From Tidjanibacter sp. (GTDB lineage Bacteria; Bacteroidota; Bacteroidia; Bacteroidales; Rikenellaceae), in contig JAFTUI010000020.1 of assembly GCA_017466345.1 (NCBI GenBank), forward strand, positions 1 to 50,938: a DNA stretch of 50,938 nt. The letters run 5' to 3'. A program made the position numbers and the translations under genes. This document shows positions 33,070 through 41,636 of the stretch, piece by piece; position 1 is the stretch's first letter, and each line of letters begins with the position of its first letter. A model generated the notes under the pieces. That model saw only the letters and a list, made by a program, of their open reading frames with translations, did not search any database and had not been told where the DNA came from.

Positions 33070-34314
33070 CTAAGCGTTGTGGGTTGAATGGTCGGATTGT
33101 TTGATTTGCGCCAAGAAGAGCTGTTGTGCAGGATCGGTGGGATCGTAGTCCAAGCCATCTGCCATACGAGCCTCCCAGACACGCATATAGTCGGGTTTGG
33201 AGCGCGAGGGCGGGCGGTTTACGATGTCGAGCGAAGAGCCATCCTCGCCCAAAATCTCGCTTATGAGCAGACGTATGGGATCGAGGAGTTCCTCCTGCTC
33301 GCCGAGGATGACGGTATTCAGAGCGACCTCCCATTCGTGCAGGATGCGCTCCGAGGAGAAGCCTGTGGCGTAGTCCAGACCGCTGATACTGCGGAACCAC
33401 GAGTGAGCAACGACAATATCGCTGAGTGACTGTTCGTGGAGCGTGGACCAATCGCCCTCGTTGGAGGCTGTGATGGGTATGAAGCGCGAGGAGTCGCCCT
33501 CGGCGCAGTCCTTGACCATAAACATCACCTGACCCGGCTTGCCCGCAAACTTGCGTTCGGCATTGCGCACAAACTCCTCAGCATCCTGCTCGTTATCCAC
33601 GCCACCATCGAGCAACATCACACCAGAGAGTTGGAAGGAGTTGTCCAGGCGCGAGATGTTCCAATTGTCGGTCTTGTAGGCAATGGTCGACACACCCATA
33701 CCTGCAATATAGGTAGGCACGCCATAGTGGGCGAACATAGGCTCGTAGTCCTTATAGTGGATGACGGAGTGGAGGTTGCCATCGGCACCCTGCTCGAAGA
33801 GAGGATAGAGTGGCAACGACACGCTATCGGAGGCGGTGTAGTGGCTCCAATCGTGGTGAAGAATGACGTGCTTGCCATCTTTGGCAAGGCGCACACGCGA
33901 GGCGTCTTGGTGGAAGAGTGCGAGGAAGGAGTGCTGCGAGTCGGTAACCACCTCCACAAAGGCGTTGCCGAAGAGGGTTTTGTCTATGGCGAGGTAGTTG
34001 AGTACCTGGCGGAGCGACTCGCCCGAAGAGTTGGCACGAGCAATAAATCCTCGTGTGCGCACAGCCTCATCTGCCACAATAAAACCCTTGCCAGAGATGT
34101 AGTCTGCCTTGTCGTTGATGATGCGGCGGTGGATGGTGGCTCGGCGGGCCAAGAGCGATAGCGCATTGGGGAAGAGATTGTCGCTACCCCATCGCCAAAA
34201 CTCGCCAGCCGACACCTGCGAAGCAGAGCCTATGGTAATAGCCACATCCAATGGCGAGGAGGCTGCGCGGGGAGAGAATATCTTGGGAGTGAATGATTTT
34301 TTATTCTTTTCCAT
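33070..34314 (-). CDS. Phage portal protein
   Basis: A 414-residue protein with the layout of HK97/SPP1-like portal proteins. It has an N-terminal segment with WRWGSDNLFPNALSLLARRATIHRRIINDKADYISGKG, then a wing region with LFGNAFVEVV, and a clip/stem region with GFSSERILHEWEVALNTVILGEQEELLDPIRLLISEILGE. The portal is the dodecameric channel through which DNA enters and leaves a capsid. Gaps are 4 bases to the connector-like gene and 85 to the preceding one. No terminase, its usual partner, is seen anywhere in the cassette. Confidence 0.8.
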   Translation of the reverse strand: MEKNKKSFTPKIFSPRAASSPLDVAITIGSASQVSAGEFWRWGSDNLFPNALSLLARRATIHRRIINDKADYISGKGFIVADEAVRTRGFIARANSSGESLRQVLNYLAIDKTLFGNAFVEVVTDSQHSFLALFHQDASRVRLAKDGKHVILHHDWSHYTASDSVSLPLYPLFEQGADGNLHSVIHYKDYEPMFAHYGVPTYIAGMGVSTIAYKTDNWNISRLDNSFQLSGVMLLDGGVDNEQDAEEFVRNAERKFAGKPGQVMFMVKDCAEGDSSRFIPITASNEGDWSTLHEQSLSDIVVAHSWFRSISGLDYATGFSSERILHEWEVALNTVILGEQEELLDPIRLLISEILGEDGSSLDIVNRPPSRSKPDYMRVWEARMADGLDYDPTDPAQQLFLAQIKQSDHSTHNA

Positions 34315-34399
34315 TAGTGGGACAAATTATTAAGCGGTTATCTTGTCGAAAAAACGTGGCAGAGAGGCGTATAAGCTTAAACCCCTCTGCCACCAAAGC

Positions 34400-34885
34400 C
34401 TACTCCTCGTAGTGGCACGCAAGGGAGCCATCCGTGGAGGAGAGAGTGAGGGTTGTAGAGGCTCTTTGCACTCGGCTTTGAGCACTGCTCAGCACCGCCA
34501 GAGAGAGCCTCAGGGGGTAGTCGGCTGCCGCCTCTGGCGAGTAGCCCACCAGCAACTTTTCGCCCTCTGGGAGCCCCACGACAGCCACCACACCGTCCAC
34601 CGAGAGCCCACGGAGTCTATCGGCCGCCTCGCGCTCTAAGCCCTGCATCCGAAAGCTGAGGTGGTGGCTAACGGTGCCGTCCGCCTCCACACGCTCCTCG
34701 AAGCAGGCGCCACCATCGGCAAAGAGCACCTCCGCAAAGTCACTCCCCTCGCGTAGTCTTAGACCCGAGAAGAGCCTTTGTGTGGAGTCGTACTCGACAG
34801 CCTCAATATCCACTGCCGACACCAAGCGGATGGACTCAACCCCTCCGAGATGTTTTGCACAAGTGATAGAAGAGCCCAACTCCAT
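34400..34885 (-). CDS. Small phage-cassette protein, unknown function
   Basis: A 161-residue beta-rich protein (alternating strands such as GSSITCAKHLGGVESIRLVSAVDIEAVEYD; HHLSFRMQGLEREAADRLRGLSVDGVVAVVGLPEGEKLLVGYS). Its start is one base from the stop codon of the capsid gene. Size and position between capsid and portal fit a capsid decoration, completion or tail-tube protein. The VVAVVGLPEGEKLLVGY stretch and acidic surface would be compatible with any of these; I do not recognise the family. Confidence 0.55.
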   Translation of the reverse strand: MELGSSITCAKHLGGVESIRLVSAVDIEAVEYDSTQRLFSGLRLREGSDFAEVLFADGGACFEERVEADGTVSHHLSFRMQGLEREAADRLRGLSVDGVVAVVGLPEGEKLLVGYSPEAAADYPLRLSLAVLSSAQSRVQRASTTLTLSSTDGSLACHYEE

Positions 34886-34886
34886 A

Positions 34887-36149
34887 CTACTTCAAGCCTT
34901 TGATTACAAACTCGCCGCCGAAGTGGCTCTTAGCGACAATCTCGTAGTGATCGACCTGCTGGTCGCCATCGTAGGAGATGCTACCCGCAGACACAGCCAT
35001 AGGCTCTTTCTCCACAACAACCTCGCCCGAAGGATTGATGAGGTTAAGGTAGAACGACTCCACCCAGCAGAGCTGCTCGCCAGCGCCCTCTACACCTGCA
35101 ATCATCGAGAATTGGTTCTCGCTAATCTGGCTCTCCAAGCCTACCAAGCCCACACCGAATGCCACAGTAACCAACTCAGGGAAGAGGAAGTCGCAACCTG
35201 CCATAAAGATAGCCCTCTGGCGGTTCTCCATCACATCGGGGTTGTACCACATACGCACCTCAGTGCCAGGGAAGTCGCTCGTATTGACCGCAAGTGCGAG
35301 GTTGCGGCGGTCGGTGAGGAATGCAAACGAGGTGGGCATATCGCCTGCCACCTTCGAGGCGTAGCCACTCAGGCGGAGGTCAATCACGGGGATGCCACGA
35401 TAGTAGAGAGCCTCCCTGCCGCTCTGTTTGGCGAGATAGGCGGCCTCGATAGCCACACCATCCAACTCCTCCTCGTAGGCATTGTAGACATCGGTGCTCA
35501 CGAAGAACGCCAACTGCCCCTCGGAGCGCAAAGCCCTGAGTTGGTCGGTGGAGTTGTCCCAGAGTTGCTTCAAGAGTGCCTCAGCCCAACCCTCTTTGTG
35601 GTTGGGGATGTAGCCCAAGCGCACCATTGCATTCTCGCCCGATACGGGATCTTCGGTGCAGTCGTCATCCATAAAGCGTTTGAGGAAACCATCGAAGGTG
35701 CCGAGCACACCCGAAGAGCGCAAGGTGTTGCCATACCACATAGTGGAGCGGATACTCTCGGCAATAGAAGCACGGAAGAGATTGGTCTCAGCCTCTTCGA
35801 GTTCGGTGCCCGAAAGGTCCTCGAAGTTCACATCCGAGCGTGCGGCAATAAGCTCAAAGACGGTCGAGAAGTAGTCCTCGGCGGAGTATGCCATTTCGGC
35901 TTTCACTTTGCTCAGGTTGATGGTCTTTTGCAGTTTGGTTGCGGGCTCACCACCGCTCCAACCGCTCGAAGTGTATTTGCGCAGGATGTCGCCATTGCGC
36001 TTCCAGAAGTGGAGAGTGGTGGGTACGGGGGTGTTGTACATCACCTTGATGCCGAGCTCTTCGGCATTCGCACCGGTGAGCATAGGGCGGAAGAAGATGG
36101 TGTCGAGGTTCTGTCCTTCGTAGGATTTGATTTGTTCGATTTTGCTCAT
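34887..36149 (-). CDS. Phage major capsid protein (HK97-like fold probable)
   Basis: A 420-residue protein, normal for a major capsid protein. It shows an extended N-terminal arm, YSAEDYFSTVFELIAARSDVNFEDLSGTELEEAETNLFRASIAESIRSTMWYGN (spine-helix type), and then a P-domain-like stretch with an AFFVSTDVYNAYEEEL strand-helix and GIPVIDLRL. It ends with a beta-rich domain. It follows the ClpP-like protease gene with a 48-base gap, the standard protease-capsid order. No long scaffold delta domain is visible at its N terminus. The HK97 assignment is by context and pattern. Confidence 0.75.
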   Translation of the reverse strand: MSKIEQIKSYEGQNLDTIFFRPMLTGANAEELGIKVMYNTPVPTTLHFWKRNGDILRKYTSSGWSGGEPATKLQKTINLSKVKAEMAYSAEDYFSTVFELIAARSDVNFEDLSGTELEEAETNLFRASIAESIRSTMWYGNTLRSSGVLGTFDGFLKRFMDDDCTEDPVSGENAMVRLGYIPNHKEGWAEALLKQLWDNSTDQLRALRSEGQLAFFVSTDVYNAYEEELDGVAIEAAYLAKQSGREALYYRGIPVIDLRLSGYASKVAGDMPTSFAFLTDRRNLALAVNTSDFPGTEVRMWYNPDVMENRQRAIFMAGCDFLFPELVTVAFGVGLVGLESQISENQFSMIAGVEGAGEQLCWVESFYLNLINPSGEVVVEKEPMAVSAGSISYDGDQQVDHYEIVAKSHFGGEFVIKGLK

Positions 36150-36197
36150 AGTTTTTGGTTGTTTTTTGTGTAGTTAGAAAAATGTGATTGATTGCGC

Positions 36198-37163
36198 CTA
36201 TTTACCGCTACGGGCGAGGGCTGCACGCATACCCTCCACATCGGAGAGGTAGGCACTCTGGTTGGGTGTGAGGGCGGTAGTACCACTTGGGGCGGGATCT
36301 TCGCACTCTTTGGTTGTGGTCTTGCGGGCTGTGTGGAGCCTCGAAGGGGGAATGGGTGGAGCACCCACCTCCTCGCGCTCTGCCAGCGAGGGTTGTACCT
36401 TGTCAATCGAAGCCGAAGGGGTGGCGGCAGGTGGAGTCGTAGGGGCGATACCCAACCCCACGAGCATCCTATTCCAAGCCGCTGCCAAACGCTCCGAAAG
36501 AGGCTTTGGGGGCAGTGGTGTCAGTCCCAATGCTCTCACTTGCGAGCGTGCGTCATCGGTGATGGGCGAGGAGGCTATGATGCGGTCGGCAAGACCAGCC
36601 GCAACACACTCCTCTGGCGAGAGCCACACACCCTTGCCACTGTTGCGGTTCATCAGCTCCCTAAACTCCTCGACAGCACGCCCTGAGGCGAGAGCGTAAA
36701 TCTCCGCAAGCCTCTCATCGCTCTTATCGAGGAGCTCTTTGGTTGCCAAGAGCGAGTGGGTGTTACCCTCAACAGCACTCTCGCAGCAGTGAATAAGGTA
36801 GAGTGCATTTGCCGAGATCTCCCTGCACCCCTCCGATGCCGCTTGGGCGATGATGGTCGCTGCCGAAGCAACGTAGCCGTAGCAACGAGTGATGACCTCC
36901 ACACCGAGTGAGCGAGCCTCGTCATAGATGAGCAGCGCATCGGCAAGGCACCCTCCTGTGGAGCGGATGTTGAGCACCAAGCGTTCGATTTTGCCCTCGG
37001 CTTGGATGTCGCCGAGCACCTCCACAAATCGCTCATAGGTCGCCACCCTATTACCACACTCCTCTTCGCCAAACTGCTCCCACTCTGGGGTGCCCAAGAC
37101 GCCATCTATGTCGATGATGGCGACTCCTGCCGAGGATGATAATTTTTTCTTTGTTTCTTCCAT
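36198..37163 (-). CDS. ClpP-like prohead protease with C-terminal extension
   Basis: A 321-residue protein. Residues about 12-200 form a ClpP/S49-like serine protease fold: NIRSTGGCLADALLIYDEARS (oxyanion-forming GG), catalytic Ser S100 in GYVASAATII and catalytic His H125 in LYLIHCC. The Pro/Ser/Ala-rich tail (about 225-321) may serve as scaffold, as in phages whose protease and scaffold are fused. It would mature capsid proteins. The stop codon of the 90-residue HTH gene is 3 bases before its start, and the capsid gene follows. The active-site residues are intact, so loss of function is not apparent. Confidence 0.8.
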   Translation of the reverse strand: MEETKKKLSSSAGVAIIDIDGVLGTPEWEQFGEEECGNRVATYERFVEVLGDIQAEGKIERLVLNIRSTGGCLADALLIYDEARSLGVEVITRCYGYVASAATIIAQAASEGCREISANALYLIHCCESAVEGNTHSLLATKELLDKSDERLAEIYALASGRAVEEFRELMNRNSGKGVWLSPEECVAAGLADRIIASSPITDDARSQVRALGLTPLPPKPLSERLAAAWNRMLVGLGIAPTTPPAATPSASIDKVQPSLAEREEVGAPPIPPSRLHTARKTTTKECEDPAPSGTTALTPNQSAYLSDVEGMRAALARSGK

Positions 37164-37166
37164 AGA

Positions 37167-37439
37167 CTAATTCTTTGTGTTGTGATAAATGTAGGTGCGG
37201 ATGATAGACTCGGAGCATCCCAACTTCTCCGCAATCATTTTAATGGCAGTTCTCTTCTTCATACCACCATCCGTCAGTTTCTTGACTAATGTCCTTGCCA
37301 AAAATGCAAGGCACTTGCGCTTGGAGAGGAGGCCCAACGAGATAATTTTCTTGATGGTCCTCAGCGAGGACAACCCCTTGCAGCGGTTTACCAACAACTC
37401 GCAAGCCCTCTCCATATTCTTGTTTTCAATATCTTCCAT
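37167..37439 (-). CDS. Small basic helical protein with HTH-like C terminus
   Basis: A 90-residue, strongly basic protein with many Lys (KKIISLGLLSKRK; TLVKKLTDGGMKKRT) and a C-terminal AIKMIAEKLGCSESIIRTYIYHN that reads as a helix-turn-helix. It looks like a small DNA-binding protein, either a regulator or a remnant small-terminase-like protein. Its Lys/Ile-rich composition differs from the Arg/Glu/Ala-rich neighbours. It lies 39 bases after the tail-hub-like gene and 3 bases before the protease gene. Confidence 0.55.
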   Translation of the reverse strand: MEDIENKNMERACELLVNRCKGLSSLRTIKKIISLGLLSKRKCLAFLARTLVKKLTDGGMKKRTAIKMIAEKLGCSESIIRTYIYHNTKN

Positions 37440-37478
37440 AGTGTTTGGTTTCTGTTTTCGTAGACAAAAAAAATCAAA

Positions 37479-39830
37479 TTATACCGTCACAAAGAGCATC
37501 CTTACCGAAGGCTCGTTGGGATTGTAGTCGCAAATCCTCTCCAAACGACACAGCACCCTTTCGCCATCGACTCGCAGCATATAGAGCGAGCGGAAATCGA
37601 AGCCAATACCACTCGGATTGACAATCCACTCCACCTCTGCGGCAAGTAGTCGCACCCTGACACTCAGTCGGCGCGAGTGGTTGAGTGTGTCAACCCTGTC
37701 GTCCCACCACTTATGGAGCCCCTCTACCCCATCCCTATCCTCGAAGAGCAACGAGTGGGGAGCACCTCCGAGCGAGCCATCATCGAAGAACGTTAGGAGC
37801 GGATAGCGTTTATCGCCACTGCGAGGGTAGTCCCACAACTCGCCATCGGGCAGGTCACACATCCCCCTGAACGAGATGATTTTTGTGGGGAAATTGAGGT
37901 TTTGGACCGTTTCGTGCCCACGCTTCGAGTTGCTCTTGGTGGAGATGAGCGATGCCGAGGGTGCCAAGGCAACACCTCCCCTCTCCGATAGGGAGGCAAC
38001 AAAGAGGTTGTTTTCAAGGCTCCTTGCTCCATCCTTTGCAAAGAGGTTGTAGATGGGGGCACTCCACTCGCCAAACCTCTCTCCCGTCTGCCCCTTCCAC
38101 TCCTCGACAGCTTCATCGCCCAAGCGGTAGGCAAGGCGCAGGGTGCGCGAGGTGTCATCGCCAAGCTCCTCCACGACTATCGGCACCGAAGTATCTATGC
38201 GCTCCGTAAGATCCACCACCTCCCTATTGTAGAAGTTACAGCGTGGCTCTATGTACGCTACTTTGTACATCGGGTCGGTCAGCACGCACAAATCGAAGAG
38301 TCTTTGCAGGGCTGCCAGCAACTCCTCTCCCGTATATGGCAGGTCGGCAATGTCGCCACCTGTGAGGGTGCCTATGAGGGGAGGATGGGGATAGAAAACG
38401 GGCTGGATGCTGCATCCGGCAAGTACCGTAACCTCCATATCCTCCTCGCCACCGTAGAAGTAGAAGTCATCGAAATAGGCGGGGTTATCGGGCGAGCAGC
38501 TCACGGCCTGAGAGCGCACCGTCAGTTCCAACTCTGTCGTGCCCCTTTCGGTAACGCAACCGTCATAGATAGCCCAATCCACGAGCGCAGAGAACATCTC
38601 GCCATCTAACTCCAACTCCAAGCGAAGATTGCGCAAGGGGTTGGTGGTGGTTATCTGGAAGGGCGTGTAGCTCTCGGTGGTGGAGAGGAGTCTAATGGGC
38701 TGCACGCTACCATCCGACAACTGCTCGTCTGCGACAAGGAAGTAGGTCGCACCCTCTACCCTCTCGAAGAGCATCAGGTTGTAGAGATAATTCACACCGA
38801 GCGTCTCGTTGCGGAAGTCGTGGAAGTTGTTGACGAGGGGCACGCTCTCGCTATCGGTCAGACTGAATTTCACACTACTGAGTCCGATCAGTTCGGTGCG
38901 GCTCTTGATGCGGTACTCGGTACGCCAGCGAAGGTGGTAGTCGAATGCCACCTGAACGGGGCGTGTAGGTGTGAAGCAGATGCGCCCTGAGGACTCCTCT
39001 AAGCCAAAACAGCCCGCATTGAAAGCCCCTTCCACAGAGCCATCGGGCACCTCCACAAGGTTGCCGATGGTGTTGTAGTATTTGATTGGGCTGGCAAATA
39101 CCCTTCCGAAGTAGTGGGCCTTGACGGTTGGCGAGTCCTCACTACGCACCGCCTTGAAGTCCATCGCCGACTTCCACCCTTCGCTATTTATCTCTCTCCA
39201 TCTGCCACTCATATGGAGCGAGTTGAAAAAGTTGGAACCCATAAAACTCGAACTTACGGCATAGCCTGCCTCGGCGAACATCGCCCTGAGGAGTGAGCCA
39301 AGATGGATGAAGGGATGATAGTTTTCTGGCAGAAGTCTCGCGCGGTGGCCCACCGCATCGCTACCCGCACCTCGGCATACGGGCAGAAAGCGCACCATCT
39401 CTCCCGCTGTTGTCCAGCCCTTGCGGAGCGAAGTGGAGGTTATCTCCCGACTCCAACTGCTCATCAGCGAGGCGATGGTGGTTTGTTTGAGGGTTTTGAG
39501 CCACTCTGCCCTCTCGGAGACAATCTCAAAGCAGTAGTAACCATCGTCACCAATTGCGGAGGCTGTCAGGTGGAGCCTTCCCTCGAAGAGTATGGAGCCA
39601 TCCACCTCCACCCTCGCGGTGTGCTCCTCTTGGTTGAACATTGCCTTTGAGTGGGGATGGGAGCAGTCGCCCATCAGTTGTCGGTTGCGGAGCGTGGCCG
39701 GTATGGTAATGGTCTTGGAGCAGACCACCTCCTCTACCCCATCGAGGGATGAGGGTACAGCCGCAGATATGGAGAGGTCGTTGGTGGGATCCCAATCTGC
39801 TGGTTGATTGTCAATATAGAGTTCGGTCAT
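37479..39830 (-). CDS. Large phage tail-hub/baseplate-like protein
   Basis: A 783-residue protein without signal peptide. The start (TELYIDNQPADWDPTNDLSISAAVPSSLDGVEEVV) and the following KTITIPATLRNRQLMGDCSH fit the opening of phage tail-tip/hub proteins (gp27-like). It has several beta-sandwich-like stretches, LHLTASAIGDDGYYCFEIV, and aromatic-rich strands up to RVLCRLERICDYNP. This would place it at the tail end of a phage or tail-like particle. It is the largest gene of the cassette. Function by pattern and context only; a carbohydrate-binding fibre is an alternative. Confidence 0.5.
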   Translation of the reverse strand: MTELYIDNQPADWDPTNDLSISAAVPSSLDGVEEVVCSKTITIPATLRNRQLMGDCSHPHSKAMFNQEEHTARVEVDGSILFEGRLHLTASAIGDDGYYCFEIVSERAEWLKTLKQTTIASLMSSWSREITSTSLRKGWTTAGEMVRFLPVCRGAGSDAVGHRARLLPENYHPFIHLGSLLRAMFAEAGYAVSSSFMGSNFFNSLHMSGRWREINSEGWKSAMDFKAVRSEDSPTVKAHYFGRVFASPIKYYNTIGNLVEVPDGSVEGAFNAGCFGLEESSGRICFTPTRPVQVAFDYHLRWRTEYRIKSRTELIGLSSVKFSLTDSESVPLVNNFHDFRNETLGVNYLYNLMLFERVEGATYFLVADEQLSDGSVQPIRLLSTTESYTPFQITTTNPLRNLRLELELDGEMFSALVDWAIYDGCVTERGTTELELTVRSQAVSCSPDNPAYFDDFYFYGGEEDMEVTVLAGCSIQPVFYPHPPLIGTLTGGDIADLPYTGEELLAALQRLFDLCVLTDPMYKVAYIEPRCNFYNREVVDLTERIDTSVPIVVEELGDDTSRTLRLAYRLGDEAVEEWKGQTGERFGEWSAPIYNLFAKDGARSLENNLFVASLSERGGVALAPSASLISTKSNSKRGHETVQNLNFPTKIISFRGMCDLPDGELWDYPRSGDKRYPLLTFFDDGSLGGAPHSLLFEDRDGVEGLHKWWDDRVDTLNHSRRLSVRVRLLAAEVEWIVNPSGIGFDFRSLYMLRVDGERVLCRLERICDYNPNEPSVRMLFVTV

Positions 39831-39878
39831 AGGTTGAAGTTTTGTCGGTTAAGTATCTTTCGGTACATTTAGGGGTGG

Positions 39879-40868
39879 CTACTTGCTCACACAAAGACTC
39901 TTGGCAGAGCGAACAGAGAGGGTTATGCGCCTTGCACCCTCGCCTTCCAAGAGGAGCTCGGAGGAGAGCAGGATTTGGGGCTCGATGCCCTCGTTGCTAC
40001 AAATCCACAGGTTAGCAGAGGAGAACAGCTCGGAGAGTTGGTCGGTTTGGGCTTGGGAGAGCACTTCGCTCTGCAAAGTTTGCTCCACCCACGACTCCGC
40101 ACTCACAACCTCTCGTCCCAAAGATGAGGCGCACTCCACAGAGGAGCGGTGGAGTCTCCTTTCTGCAAGTCGGAAGGTGTGGTAGCTGATGCCACCCTCG
40201 CGGTTGAGCCACGCCAAGCGCACATCGGAGTGGTGGGGACTCCGCAGGCGATATTTTATCAGGGCGCACAATCTGCCGCCGATGGCAAAACGCAGCTCGA
40301 AGGCGGAGGAGTCGGCAGCGAGAGGTGCACGCGAGAGAATGTCGTCTGCCGACAGTGCAAAGAGCACCACCCCTTTGGTGGTTGCGGTAAAACTACCCAA
40401 CATCTGCGACCTACCACCAGCTGACACGTTGGCTACTATGGTCGCTCCCTCCGAGAGGCAGAATGCCACCTCATCACATTCGCCGGGTGCTATGGTGCGC
40501 CACTGCTCCCAGCTGCCCATAATGGAGTTGGCGGTGTGGTTGTGGTGTGAGGAGGTAAAGAGTATCATCGGGGTAAGCCCCTCGCCACCATCGTACTCCA
40601 ACGAGAGCATCGCATCCCTACCCTCAGGACGTAGGAACCCACTTTGGGTGATGTTGGCAAGCGGTGCGGGCGAGAGCATTCGGAGCAGGATAGATTTGGG
40701 CGATGTGTCGATACTATTGCAGCCAACATAGCGGCGTATGGCCACCATCTCGTCATTGGCATTGTAGTAAATCAACTCTTGGAGAGAGGTCTCATCTACA
40801 TCCACAAACGAGAAGAGATTGTCGGCGTGTGCCGAAGCAAAATCGGCAGGGGATTTGGTCAATTCCAT
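39879..40868 (-). CDS. Phage-cassette structural protein, unknown
   Basis: A 329-residue beta-rich protein without signal peptide or membrane helix. It opens with ELTKSPADFASAHADNLFSFVDVDETSLQELIYYNANDEMVAIRRYVG. A central strand-rich region (SFTATTKGVVLFALSADDILSRAPLAADSSAFELRFAIGG) is followed by SPHHSDVRLAWLNREGGISYHTFRLAERR, and it ends with ARRITLSVRSAKSLCVSK. Location between the 136-residue and hub-like genes suggests a tail or fibre component. No named family recognised. Confidence 0.5.
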   Translation of the reverse strand: MELTKSPADFASAHADNLFSFVDVDETSLQELIYYNANDEMVAIRRYVGCNSIDTSPKSILLRMLSPAPLANITQSGFLRPEGRDAMLSLEYDGGEGLTPMILFTSSHHNHTANSIMGSWEQWRTIAPGECDEVAFCLSEGATIVANVSAGGRSQMLGSFTATTKGVVLFALSADDILSRAPLAADSSAFELRFAIGGRLCALIKYRLRSPHHSDVRLAWLNREGGISYHTFRLAERRLHRSSVECASSLGREVVSAESWVEQTLQSEVLSQAQTDQLSELFSSANLWICSNEGIEPQILLSSELLLEGEGARRITLSVRSAKSLCVSK

Positions 40869-40894
40869 AGTTCATTAATTTAACTTACAACTTG

Positions 40895-41305
40895 TTATAA
40901 ACTACACTCCACGCTCTCCACTTCGGCACTCAGCGACACAGCCACTTCGCCCGCAATGGTCAGCACCTCGCCTATGGGAGCAATCTCCGAGATGGCAACC
41001 GAGAAGATGTGGGGCTCGGAGCTAAGGAGCGAGCAAAACTTCTCGGCGTGGGTAGCAAGTGCGGCTATCGCCTCGGCGCGTTCTTGGTCGCTCAACACAT
41101 TTTTGCTCAAAAACTTAACAGACAGGCGACAGGTGGTGGGGCTGCCGGCATTGCCACTCGGAGAGATGATGGTGGGAGGGGCAAAGAGGGCTATTGGGAA
41201 ACCCTCGCGGTGGAGCGTTGTGTGCAGCCCTTCGGGGAGCGTTGGATGGTAGCCAAGCGAGATGGCAACCTCGAATGCCGAGTTCAAAACGGAGCTATAA
41301 TTCAT
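40895..41305 (-). CDS. Small phage-cassette protein, tail-completion-like
   Basis: A 136-residue protein, the first gene of the cassette. The ATG at 41305 is used; the longer frame runs over the promoter. It has a mixed alpha/beta pattern (NSAFEVAISLGYHPTLPEGL, TCRLSVKFLSKNVLSDQERAEAIAALATHAEKFCSLL, IGEVLTIAGEVAVSLSAEVESVE). Size and pattern loosely fit tail-terminator or tail-completion proteins. A TACTTTTG promoter element lies about 48-55 bases upstream. Confidence 0.5.
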   Translation of the reverse strand: MNYSSVLNSAFEVAISLGYHPTLPEGLHTTLHREGFPIALFAPPTIISPSGNAGSPTTCRLSVKFLSKNVLSDQERAEAIAALATHAEKFCSLLSSEPHIFSVAISEIAPIGEVLTIAGEVAVSLSAEVESVECSL

Positions 41306-41352
41306 AGTAGGCAGTTGTTGAAAGGGTTTATATTTATGGTTCAATTTCTGAA

Positions 41353-41384
41353 CAAAAGTAGTATCTGAGCACCCCTTTGTCAAT
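41353..41384 (-). promoter_or_regulatory. Bacteroidetes-type promoter for the phage-like cassette
   Basis: TACTTTTG (41353-41360, minus strand) matches TAnnTTTG; ATTG (41381-41384) lies 20 bases upstream at the -33 position. The start codon of the first cassette gene is about 48 bases downstream. It is the type of promoter used by host housekeeping genes here. Confidence 0.6.
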
Positions 41385-41603
41385 ACCAATTTTTCCTTTG
41401 GGTGTCCCTTTTTTCCTCTCCTATTTCACAAACAACACCATCTCAGCAAGATAGACTCCAATAAATTTTTGAACTTTTCTGATAATTTGAACTTCCGTAC
41501 AACGCCACTTGCTTACTCCCCCACCCTCACGTCATACTCCCTCCAACTTCGGACGGCAGGAAGGAGGATATGATCCAAATTTTTCTTCTCGCCACTTTTG
41601 TTG

Positions 41604-41611
41604 TATCTTTG
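41604..41611 (+). promoter_or_regulatory. -7 promoter element for the YeiH gene
   Basis: TATCTTTG, a TAnnTTTG match, 25 bases upstream of the ATG at 41637. The -33 position is T-rich without a clear TTTG. Confidence 0.6.
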
Positions 41612-41636
41612 CGGGGAGAAAAATCATACAACATTT

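Larger units (their letters stand above)
41306..41636. other. 331-base divergent intergenic region
   Basis: Between the first phage-cassette gene (minus) and the YeiH gene (plus). It holds a minus-strand promoter (41353-41384) and a plus-strand promoter element (41604-41611). The middle (about 41400-41560) is pyrimidine-rich with nothing recognised: no tRNA, no att-like repeat and no integrase remnant. The dispersed palindromic repeats are absent here. Confidence 0.6.

Noticed and set aside
41306-41636. Attachment site or tRNA remnant at the phage-cassette border
   Set aside because: I found no tRNA-like cloverleaf and no direct repeat matching the other border near 32051-32112. A computed repeat search would be needed to exclude short att cores.
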